From contig WBMZ01005344.1 of NCBI GenBank assembly GCA_013400975.1, positions 56,306 to 120,305 on the forward strand: a stretch of 64,000 nucleotides of DNA, in the 5' to 3' direction. Origin of the DNA: Atrichornis clamosus. Taxonomy: Eukaryota; Chordata; Aves; Passeriformes; Menuridae. The notes under the pieces are model-generated. The model was not told where the DNA came from. It made no database searches and saw only the letters and a list, made by a program, of their open reading frames with translations. This document shows positions 43,611-53,619 of the stretch, piece after piece (within the stretch, counting starts at the first letter, position 1; the number at the start of each line of letters is the position of its first letter). The position numbers and the translations under genes are program-made.

Positions 43611-46600
43611 CTGAAGAGAAGAGGGTACAAGAAATAGTTATCCACAGAATACCAAATAAATGGAAAGAACCCTATAGTACCCTCTTCCATCTCCCCTTAT
43701 GTTCCTCACTTACTCTCCAGCTTCCAAATGGCACAATGATGAGAAAATTGTGCCTTGTGGAGGACACAGTTGTCCAACATCATCAACCTCCCTGTTAGGT
43801 GACTTTCCCTTCTCTTGACTCTATCTCTTTATGGTTCTCCTGATATTTATGCCTGCCCAATTCAATTTGCAAACCTTGGAGATCTGCATTCACATTTGTT
43901 TTTTTCTTTTTTGTCAATATATTTTCAGTTATTCTTACAAATGATATCACTGATAGTAATATTCACCAAAGCAGTATATTTCAAACCATTTTTTCAAGGA
44001 AAATTCAATTTTAAATCCATAATCTCAGTCAATTGAAATTACACCATAAAGCTCTTAACTATTGCAGTTATGCAAGTAGGCAGCAGGAGCAGTACCACAA
44101 GATCAGCCTGTTGATCAATGAAAATAGTAATTGATACACTTCACATTCAGAGTAATGGTAATTTTACATGAGGCTTTTAAAACAATTAAATAAGCTTTTC
44201 TGGAAAATGTCAGCCATCAGGTCATAATAGTCATGTCCAGTATTGCCTTTGTTGTTCATTGTTTTCCCCTAAAAAGAGCAAGATTGACAAATGCTTACAG
44301 TTCAGTGTTGAGGCAGCCTTCCTCACCTCTCACTTGGGGGAACTAGAAGGAGAAAACCAAAAACCACACAGCTGAAGTCAATTAAATCTTTGTCATATGC
44401 ATCTTTTATATCTGTTACCTGGACTATTACCAGTCTAGATCACTTATGGTAAGGACTTACTGTTATCTATCTTCCATTGTTTCCATCATTCTGCTGGAGA
44501 TTTGAAGTTACTGTGATTACCAACTGCATTGTTTCATATGTTAATTTCCTGTAGTCATTAAAATCCTGTTTAGTACTGTTCTTAACTTTGTCTTCACCAC
44601 AACTTTCCCTTTCTCCACCACAAACCGTGTCATTCACCAGTAGATCCTTCACCACCCTCAAATATTAAGAACCTTTAAATGCCCTGCTTCATATTACACC
44701 ACACTGACTTGAAAACTGCTCTGTCCCTCCAGCACTCCTACCCTTCTCATTCCTTTTCCTTGGGTACCCTAATATCTGAGTTACCATCCCTGGAATAGCA
44801 GCAAATATTCTCTTCTCCGTGTGTGCCTTTTAGATGTCCAGTGCTTTCTAATATCAGGGAAATTATTGTGACAGTCAATTGCTAATGGCCCTCCATCTTT
44901 CCAAAGTAACTCTACAACCGAGCAGAGACCCCATAAAGAGGAATGTCAGATGTGACTTACCCATAAGAAACACCCTACAAAAAAGCAGATCATGTCTGGG
45001 TTGATCCTGTGGCCTCTTGACGTCTCAAGCTGCTCAAAGCCTTCTTGTCCTTTCTACTTTCAGTTCATCCTTGCCAGTCCAGTGGCCAGGAGAAGGAGCA
45101 GGTTGTGTGTTGTGTGTTGAATCCAATCTCTTCCTCCTACTCTACCTCTTTTTGCCCTTCAGGTTTTTGCTTTTCCTCTTTCCCTTTTGGTCACTTGCAA
45201 TTCCTGATTGTTTCTGCCTGTCTCTTTTCGTTTTTCTATTGGCGGGTTTCTCTCCCTCTTTTGAAGGGATTTCTAAAGCCTTCCAGTCAGATCAGGAGAA
45301 GAGCAGTAGCTACAAGTTCTTACTTTAGATGTTTAACTAATTCAGTGAAGGGCATCATGAGATCTCTGCAGACCTGACCCTTCCCTTCTGTGAGCAGAAA
45401 GGGTCTCTGCGTTTGTTCATTCCCAATTATTTCTCTCCACGCCCCTACCCTGAGGGGAGTGGGTTGAAGGTCATGTTACTGACCTGTTTAAATGGAGCTC
45501 AGATTTCTCTCCCTCCTCCAGTTCCTTTTCTGTCCCTGCACTCACATTGTCCTACTTCTGTGGGTCCAATCTTTGAAGTGAAAGAATTTGCAATATAATA
45601 ACTATATACAGCATTTTATATATATATATACACATGTGTGTGTAGTTATATGTATGTAGTTACATGTATGTGTGTGTACGTAGGTATATAGGTGTATATA
45701 TGTGCACCATATATGTACACATATATGTATATATATGTATGCATATGCACATATATATATATATACACACACGCCCTCATATGCAGCAACTCTTGTACCT
45801 CCTATTTCAAGGCTCTGCTATCATCCCTCTTACCTGGTCGTGTCCTGCTATGTCAGCCCTGCAGCTGAGAGTCTGTTCACTCACAGGTCCCACTCCCAAA
45901 CTTGCTGCATGGCCAGCCAAGCCCTCCTAAACACCTTGCATCACAGGGCATATATGTGGATTCTCCCGTCCGGGATACTGTTTGTCCCTCAGCTGGTTAT
46001 ATTAGCAGGTTCCATTCAATGACCCATTAATTTTCTCTGTCTTGTAGAACTGCTTAAAATTTCTGTTAGTGCTCTTGGCTATTCAGAGTGTTATTACATG
46101 CAATAATTGACTTCTCCTAATCTTTCTCCTTTGAATAGCTGAGACAGAAAAAAATGCTCTGCAGTAATGTGTAACTATTTGTGTTTGGGAACCACCTGGG
46201 ACTGGTGCATAAATGTTTGTTAGAGGCAGGACAGCAGCTAGTGAGACTTGTTGCCCCATGTTGCAATCACAGTCCTTTCACATTAAACTGGTGAATCATT
46301 AGCCTTGGTGGTGCATATTGGAGTTGCAGAGCAGAACCAATGAACATAATGTATTCTCCCAAGGCAGGCTAAAAACTATTTGCCATTCTCTAATTATAAA
46401 AGCAGTGGTGCAGTATAAACATGCCTTAGCAGTCGTTTATCTACCTATCTATCCATCCGTCCTCATCTGCTGGAAGAAGGTTTCTGAGTCCTGATGGAAA
46501 AATAAGAAAGAAACACGACCTATTGGCATTGTATTCACATGGCAATTTACCAATATTCTTTTTGTCTCTTTTCTCCTAAATTCTTTTGTGTGTTATAAAA

Positions 46601-46972
46601 GTCTTAGAAAAGGCCCAGCAGAACTGTTAAATAGCTTTTCTTAAATGTTATAGCTTTTGAAACTGGTGGGATTCAATGTGGAAAAGAAGTACAAATTACC
46701 AAAGTCTTTTGGGGCTTTTTATTATCAGGGTGATAATTCAGCAGATGATCACTTGATTTTAGCTGAAATTGTCATATGATAATTTCAAATTCTAGAAGGA
46801 TCCAACTGGAGAAATATCAGATAAAGTGATAAAAAAATTCTCTAAAGAAAAAGCAGCAGTGTGACATGAAACACTGACCGCTCCAAAAGCATATAATAAT
46901 TAATCCTTACTGAAACTTACTGATTATTCTTCTTCAATTTCTATGGCATGGCTATTAATACTGTGCTTCCAG
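43611..46972. other. Region upstream of TMEM52B, signal-peptide exon not located
   Basis: The missing first exon(s) of TMEM52B should lie here or further up. No convincing hydrophobic leader followed by a phase-2 donor was found. Otherwise AT-rich intergenic sequence with one microsatellite. Confidence 0.4.
45614..45775. repeat. Compound (TA)n/(TG)n/(CA)n microsatellite
   Basis: About 160 bp of imperfect alternating TA, TG/GT and CA dinucleotides with small interruptions, directly visible. Confidence 0.9.
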
Positions 46973-47443
46973 TGTTACCAAAAATTGGTAAAAATGCAAA
47001 CTCCTTAACACCAATGTAGCATTAAGAAGCAGGCATTCTTTATTCTTTATACACGAGGGGGTATCTCCTCCAAAATACCGTGCATACTGAGTACAGAAAA
47101 AGCTCCTGGTTAGATACTATATTTTACATACATATTCATTGATTTTCCTGGAATAAACATACATATGATAATAATCTCCCCAAAATCATTAACATATTTT
47201 CCCTCCTCTCTGTGCACACATTCTTCTGTCCAGGGGGTCTCTCTGGTGGTCCCTGGTGATCGGCGACGCCAAAGTCATACCCGAGCACCTGGTGAACTGG
47301 TAAAAGTTGGCACAAGGAAGCTGGTTGCTTTCCAGTTCTTCTTCCTACAGGATAAGCATTGTGAGGTTCTATAGGCCAGTGGTTTTTGAAGAATAAGCAT
47401 TTTGTTAACCCACGAGGTGCAAACAATTCTTCATCTGGCAACA
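46973..47443 (-). repeat. 3' LTR of the - strand provirus (471 bp)
   Basis: On the minus strand it begins TGTTGCC at 47443 and ends GGTAACA at 46973, an inverted-terminus TG...CA pair. It is preceded by a purine-rich tract CAGGGAGGAA (47453-47444) where plus-strand priming is expected. AATAAA is at 47044-47039. The flanking 'tccag' left of 46973 would be one copy of the target duplication. The other copy was not found. Confidence 0.8.
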
Positions 47444-47489
47444 TTCCTCCCTGTGGAGGCTTGTGAAACTTGTCTTCCCTTCAAGCCTT

Positions 47490-49050
47490 CCTAAGCCTCA
47501 CTTAGCTTTTTAACTAACATAGAAGTTCCTCGTGTTGCATTAGCAATCGTGGGTTTTATGCAGCTTAAAGCAAGTACCATAATTACAATTTTTACTATGA
47601 TCACAATTCTATTTTGCAAAAGTGAGGCCAACCAACCAGTCAGAGAAAATCCAAGTCCTTTAAATATTTTATTCAACCAGTTACTTTCTAGTCCTGCCCT
47701 TAACTATCTGCTAGATGCAGCAATTGGTTTTATCCTCTCTATCTGATCATCAAATTCAGCAGTCACATTTGGGATGTGCACACAACAAGTATCATTGTTT
47801 CAATTCAAATAACCACATACTCCATGTTCATGTAACAGCAATAGGTCTAAGGCCAATCTGTTTTGTAAGGTCATTTTAGTTGTGGCTTGCAACTCTTCAT
47901 TTATTTCAGCAAACCCCAACTGAGTTGCATTCACTTAAGTTTCCATTTGTGGAATCAAATAGTGTATGGCTAGTCTGTTCCTGAAGGCAGATATTTGAGG
48001 AGTAAAGATGGATTCTAAAATCCATGTCCCACTATAGTTCCCATACTGTGATGTTTCCAAATTTTATCACATTTAACTTTTCCCAGTAGTCAGGTTCCCA
48101 GTGGTGACTCCTTCCACAAGGGACATAATGTTAATGCTCCCAGTGTTTACTGTACTCTTGATCCTCCTCAGGGCAAATGTGTGGTCCAAATTCCATTACT
48201 TCTGACCCATCCTGTGGGTACTAATGATTATACTATGTTCTGCTGACAGTCTCTCCAAGTCTTGTTGTTTGTTAGGTGAGACCAGGTGTCATTAAGAAAG
48301 ACAGAATAATTTCTACAAATACATTCCAACCCTAGAGCCTGGGCCACAGTCATGAGTCGCTGTGTTTCAGGATTCCTACTAGTACAAGTTATATTTGAGT
48401 GCAATTCCACTTTTCCTTTGTCCTTGGATCCTTTTGCCTTGACCTTATTAAATCAGGATATTTCATACCTACCTGTAAGGGGTCCTCTGGGAGGCATGGA
48501 CTCTCTCCCTGTCTAGACACCTCTGAGCTGGCTGGATATATTCCCATTTTCCTGTTTGAGGGCTATTCCATACTTCTGGCATTTGACATCCCCAAGGGAT
48601 ATTAGTGCGATCTGTCAGCTGATAAATATTTCCTGAGGTTGCTTCCAGATCTAGTTTTGAAATATTACAATTCTCAAGAATATTGTTCTTATGTGTCCAT
48701 CAAAAGGAATATTCTTCTATCCCTGTCCAATTGGCATGGGTACTGCTTCCTTCCCACATGTGTTCCCATATTTTTGTCAAATTGCTGATTAAAGCTCCCC
48801 ACAGAACTGGGCTTTCTGCAGAGGCTGGTATTGGGAAGCAAGCTGTTATAGAAGTTACATTCTGTAATCTGCCAAAACCTTGCACTAAGTTTAAAACCAC
48901 ATTCCCTTTCCCAAAGGTTAACGACATGGTTTCTATTATTTTTGAAAATATGCAATTATTCATCATCTACATGTGGTAAACAGTATCCCCCTAGAAAAAC
49001 ATATTCTATACCCAAAACAATTAATAAGAATTATGCCTCTAAGCTAAAAC
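47490..49050 (-). pseudogene. env remnant (SU and TM parts, broken)
   Basis: The TM part is clearest: near 47865-47780 a Leu-rich stretch leads to VCGYLN, a stop, and then NNDTCC, the immunosuppressive-region/disulfide motif zone of retroviral TM subunits. It is followed near 47680-47600 by a hydrophobic anchor region (GLGFSLTGWLASLLQ then VIIVKIVIMVLALSCI) and a short tail. SU fragments with several N-glycosylation sequons lie near 48.2-48.9 kb. In-frame stops and frame changes make it non-functional. Confidence 0.75.
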
Positions 49051-49127
49051 CCCAGCAATACAAACTCCCCACAAGAACGAAAAGGGAAAAAACCCTTCCC
49101 AATTTAGTCAGTCTTGTTTCCCTGTGT

Positions 49128-49960
49128 TTAATGTTTGGTTGCTGGTCTTACTTGCATCTGATGAACCCAGGGTTCAATTCCTTTCAACTTGAGTGCAGTG
49201 TAGGTTATCAGGAGGACTTGGAAAAGTCCTTTCCACTTTTCCTTCAAGAGTTCAGAGTTCCAAGTCTTCACATATACAAAATCCCAGGCTGGTACAGATA
49301 ACAGGTGCATCCAAATAAACTGGTCCCGATAGGGTTAAAAACCAATGGAGTTGAGCAAGAGTTTTTCCTAAAGAAATCAAGTATAGATTTAAATCTTCTA
49401 AAGATTCTCCCTTTATATGTACATCTCCTGGAATTGATGGTGTTTGATTCAGCTGCCCATACTGCAATTCATAGGGACTTACTTTAGTTTTTGACCCCAG
49501 ATGAATTCTGACTTGCAAAAGAGCCAGGGGAAGGGCCTGTGGCCATTTTAGAGAGGTTTCTTGGCACATTTTACTAATTTGTCCTTTTAAAATCTGTTTT
49601 ATCTTTCTCACTTTCCCACTCAACTGCAGTCGCCAAGGGGTGTGTAATTCCCATTTTATACCCAAGGTTTTGCTCAGCTGTTGCACCACATCTGCTATCA
49701 ACTTGGCGCCTCTATCTGAAGACATCCCAAGTGGCACTTAAAATCTCAGTATGATTTCTTTAAGCATACTATTTACCACTTCCCTGGATTTATTGGTGCA
49801 ACAGGAAGGACTTCTGCTCATCCAGAAAATGTGCCTACCAATACCCAAAGATACCTGTACCTATTTTGTCTGTGTAATTCAGAGAAATCTATTCGCCAAT
49901 AATCTCCAGGTGAATTTCCCTGTTTAACTTGCCCAGGAGGTGTCCCTTTCCTGTTTATGG
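49128..49960 (-). pseudogene. Integrase remnant (broken, catalytic Glu missing)
   Basis: The core begins near 49.9 kb with WRIDFSEL, holding the first catalytic Asp, and contains a stop near 49.83 kb. SDRGAKL near 49718-49698 holds the second Asp. At the position of the catalytic Glu (expected in a SSGKVE-type motif) the sequence reads LSGKVRK, so Glu is replaced by Arg. After a frame change near 49.28 kb the C-terminal domain (KEKWKGLFQVLL, EPWVH) runs to about 49.13 kb. Confidence 0.8.
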
Positions 49961-50274
49961 GATTGTTTTATAAGTATATCAGACATTTCACTGTTCTTGA
50001 TTTTTCTATTTCAGTCATTCCCACACTAAATCCAGAGTTTTGGAGACTAGATATCATGGACTCAATTCCCCAATGGGTTTTGTTTTGTTCTTTTTCCATT
50101 ATTTTCCTCATTATAGGAGGTGGAACTATAACCTGTTGGCTGTCTGTTACTCACCATCCCTCTTGATTCTTAGTGGCTTTTAATATATTTTCTAAACATT
50201 GATCCTCACTGTCATAATTAGACTTAAATTCACATATGTTATTTTTTTTTTTGTGGTACTAACATGAGGATGCC

Positions 50275-50625
50275 TTTTTTCAGCTACACATCGAGCTGCT
50301 TTGTCTGCCAATGTTTCCCACTATAACATTAATTTGTCCAGATTGATGTGCTTTGCAATACATCACTGCCACCTCCTTTGGTTTTTTAATTTCTTTCAGA
50401 AGTTGTAAAATTTCTTCTTTGTGTTTAATAAATGGTCCTTGAGCTGATCCTCTTTCCTTCCATATAGCTCCATGGGCATGAATCATACAAAATTCTTATC
50501 TAAAATCAGTCTAAAGAATTCACTCTTTTGCCCTCTGCCAAGTTCAATGCTTGTTTTAGTGCTCTTATCTCTGCATTTTGGGCTGGCATATTAATTGGTA
50601 AAGGAAAAAATTCCTCTTCTTTCCC
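50275..50625 (-). pseudogene. RNase H remnant
   Basis: AQNAEIRALKQALNLAEGK near 50592-50536 and HAHGAIWKERG near 50479-50447, followed by the CKAHQSGQ segment, are standard parts of gammaretroviral RNase H. A stop interrupts between them near 50.50 kb. Confidence 0.8.
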
Positions 50626-50775
50626 CAGCCTCAATGTAACCAGGGGTTCAGCTGGGGTAGAAACCCCCAATTCCCTTCCATCAGCCTGTAAGGCAGGGTC
50701 CAGCTTCCCAGTCTGTGGGCATCTCACTTCCAATGCCTCTTTTCCTTGTAAAGCTAACAGTGGTCTTCCCCTAAT
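50626..50775 (-). pseudogene. Protease stub fused to RNase H by deletion
   Basis: LGVSTPAEPLVTLRLG (about 50672-50625) corresponds to the N-terminus of the protease and to the same segment at about 37.84 kb of the other provirus. The active site and all of RT that should follow are absent, and RNase H begins within a few codons. Confidence 0.65.
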
Positions 50776-50779
50776 CATT

Positions 50780-52110
50780 GTCAGGATACGGTGGGAGCCT
50801 CCTGCCTCCCCTTCCCCTTGTTTCTCCCGGATCCTCTTTCTTCTCCCCTGTTGGATGGTTCCTTAGCACCCTCCAGAGGTCCCTTAGCTCCCTCTGGAGT
50901 CACAAATAGGTTCTTGTCTCTTATTTTCCCTTCTAGCCTGTCACATTTCTTTTTCCCTATTCCTGTTGAGATATGCTTTCCAAGCTTCATCTAACAACTT
51001 TCCTAAGTCACGTGACTCCACTCCTTCCAGTTTCTGGAGTTTTCTTCTAATATCCGGGGTCGACTGCCCTATAAAGATATTTGCTAACTGTACTGCTTCC
51101 TCTGGATTCTCAGGATTCATATTAGTGTATTTTCTGGCAGTCACCTTCAATCGTTCCATGAAAGTCGTGGGGGATTCAGTACTGTCCTGCTTTACCTCAT
51201 ACAGTTTTGGTCAGTTCATGGCTTTTGGTATAGCATGCTTTACACCAAATAATATCCATCTCTGATATCTTATTAAACGATCTCAAGGCCCAGGTAAATT
51301 AGGTCCCACCCTGGGTCTGTTGAAGGAAAATTCTGATCTACAGTTCCTTCTAAGTCTCCATTAGGATGCACGCCCTCCACCTTCTTTCTGGCCATGGTCA
51401 ATACCACCCTTTTTTCTGTACTATCCAACAATGTATCTAACATCACTTGTTTATCATTCCAGTCAGGATCCTGAGTCCTAATTATGATTTCAAACACTTC
51501 AGCAACTCTACCCAGATAAACTCCTGCCGCCTTTTTCCATGACATTAAATCCACTATTGAAAATGGGTTTTTTACTGTTGTTGGACCATAATTCCCTACA
51601 GAGGGCAGCTGTAAGAACTTCCCTGGCAACTCACTCAACATCTTGCTGCCATCTAGTGCATCCTGCAATTGCACTAAAATCCTCCGATCCCCTAAAATGT
51701 TCTATCCAGTCCACCTTCCCACAACTTCCTCATATGTCTAAACACATTTCCCAGTGATTCATCATTACCCTGCGTCCTTTGCCGAGGAGCAACCATCAGT
51801 TCTACATCCTCCTTCTCTTCTGGCCTGCACTTTAAGCACCTCTGAGCTATGCTGCACACAGAACAACATCTCGTCAACCTTTTGCCTTTCTTTTTCAAGT
51901 GCTAAAATTAACGGATCTTGCAGGGTCCTCCAGCATTCCTTTTGCCATTTTGGATGTTTGCTTAGGGTGAAAAAAAGTCAACATAAGGAACTTCATCCCA
52001 CTTCTTCTCCCTTCTACAAAACAACATTCATTGCAATATGATATTATACTGTAAGGTTCCATCCTTAGGCCACTTCTCTTGATCTTCTCTTCATCTTCGG
52101 CCACCACTGA
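50780..52110 (-). pseudogene. gag remnant (MA/CA parts, broken)
   Basis: The capsid is well visible: an open part at 51674-51273 contains PFSIVDLMSWKKAAG and EVFEIIIRTQDPDWNDKQ. After a stop and frame change, 51159-50941 carries the major-homology and C-terminal region (ERLKVTARKYTNMNP, IFIGQSTPDIRRKLQKLEG). A Cys-rich segment CCSVC lies near 51.87-51.82 kb, and a charged tail follows towards 50.78 kb. No intact frame remains. Confidence 0.85.
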
Positions 52111-52419
52111 TTACAGTATTTTATAAGCTTTTCACCCATAAAGGGATCACCTCCAATTTGTTTGCAATGTTTCAAGATACATCCCAGCAGCGACACATGT
52201 GATACCTCTTTTGAGGTTTTGTTTCCATTATGATCAATTACCATTTAGGAGCTCCTGGAAAGGACTCTGACCCTTCCCTGCTCCCACTTTAGGTAGCTCT
52301 AAATCCAACCCTGTGAAGCATTTATGGTGTCTTATAGAAGGTTAACACCATTGAAGTAAAGAATGCATTTACCTTACTTGGGATCTTCCTCTGAATTCCT
52401 TCAGTTTGGGGATCAAAGG

Positions 52420-53610
52420 GGTTTTTTTCCTGTAGAGAAAAGCCGTCCTTCGCGGCCAGGTGACCAGGGCCAAAAGTGGGATTCCGTCTCCTAAAATGGC
52501 GAACATCAGAGGATTTCTCCCAGACAAAAGCTGCCAGGAACTATGGCTCTGGCTGTCCTTGGCCTTCTGGAGACTGCTTCTCAACTGCCCCTGAGACACT
52601 GAGGTGGAAGTCTTTCTTTCCTAAGGAAAAGGGCCCTCCCTTGTGTCCAGTGGCAGAAATTGGGATTCTGCCTCCTAAAATTGCGAACATCCAAGGATTG
52701 TTCCCAGATGAAAGCTGCCAGGACAGATGGTTCTGGCTGGCCTTGGGCTCTCAGGGGCACCCTCTCAGCTGCTCCTTAGACACTGGGGTGGAATGATTTC
52801 CTTCCTGTGGAAAAAAGCCGTGATTCTTGGCCATGTGCCTGGGACCTGAAGTAGGATTCTGCCTCCTAAAAATGTGAATGTCTGAAGATTGCTTCAAGAC
52901 AAAAGCTGCCAGGACTGACCACTCTAGCTGGCTTTCACCTTCTGGGGACTGCCGCTCAGCTGCTCCTTAGACACTTCGTTGCTGGGTTTTCTTTCCTCTG
53001 GAAAAGAGCCCTCATTCCCGGCCAGGTGCCCCTGATCAAAAGTGCGATTTCACCTTCTAAGATTGTAAACATCCAGGGATTGCTCCCAGGCAAAAAATGC
53101 CAGGATCAATGGCTCTGGGTGGACCTTGGCCTCCCATGGGCCCCTTCTCAGCTGCCCCAAGACTCTGGGGTGGAATTATTTCCTTCCTTCTGGCCAGGCA
53201 ACTTGAGCCTTAAGTGGGATTCCGCCTTCTAAAATTGTGAATGTCCAAGGATTTCTCGCAGGCGAAAGCTGCCAGGACCGAAGACTCTGCCTGGCCTTGG
53301 CCACTTGGGGGTGCCCCTGACCAAAAGTGGGATTCCGCCTCCTCAAATTGCAAATGTCTGAGAATTGCTCCCATTATTGCTCCCAGAAGGCTTTCCTGCC
53401 TGTTGAAAAGAGCCCTTGTTTGTTGCCAGGTGCCCCGGCTGATGGTGGGATTCTGCCTCCTAGGACTGCGAAAGTCTGAGGATTTCTCCCAGACGAAAAC
53501 TGCCAGGACCGATGTCTCTGGCTGACCTTGGGCTCCTGGAAAAAAGATGTCCTTCCCGGCAAGGCACCCAGGGCTGAAAGTGGTATTCTGCCTCCTGAAC
53601 CTGTGAACAT
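52420..53610. repeat. Eight-unit tandem repeat, unit about 115-190 bp
   Basis: The phrase 'gtgggattctgcctcctaaaa' (with variants) recurs at 52476, 52660, 52851, 53042, 53214, 53327, 53445 and 53580. Each unit also has 'gctgccaggac', 'ctctggctg-ccttgg', 'tcagctgctcc' and 'ggccaggtgcc'. Four early units are 172-191 bp, and the last ones are 113-135 bp through internal loss. Divergence between units is moderate, so the array is not recent. Both strands stay partly open over neighbouring units because unit lengths allow it. I do not recognise the family. It lies exactly where the 5' leader/LTR of the - strand provirus should be. Confidence 0.85.
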
Positions 53611-53619
53611 CAGAGCAGA

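Larger units (their letters stand above)
46973..52120 (-). mobile_element. Degraded gammaretrovirus-like provirus, - strand, 3' LTR kept, 5' LTR not found
   Basis: Read on the minus strand the order is gag (about 52.1-50.75 kb), a stub of protease, RNase H, integrase, env and a 3' LTR (47443-46973). This is the canonical retroviral order. Reverse transcriptase is almost wholly deleted: protease-like sequence near 50.64-50.70 kb passes straight into RNase H near 50.62 kb. Every gene carries stops or frame changes. No 5' LTR or primer site was recognised; an eight-unit tandem repeat occupies the place where they would be expected. The insertion is old and inactive. Confidence 0.85.

Noticed and set aside
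52369..53610. Tandem array as a coding gene with peptide repeats
   Set aside because: Frames are open over at most about one unit on either strand and break between units; no start, splice or codon bias supports coding.
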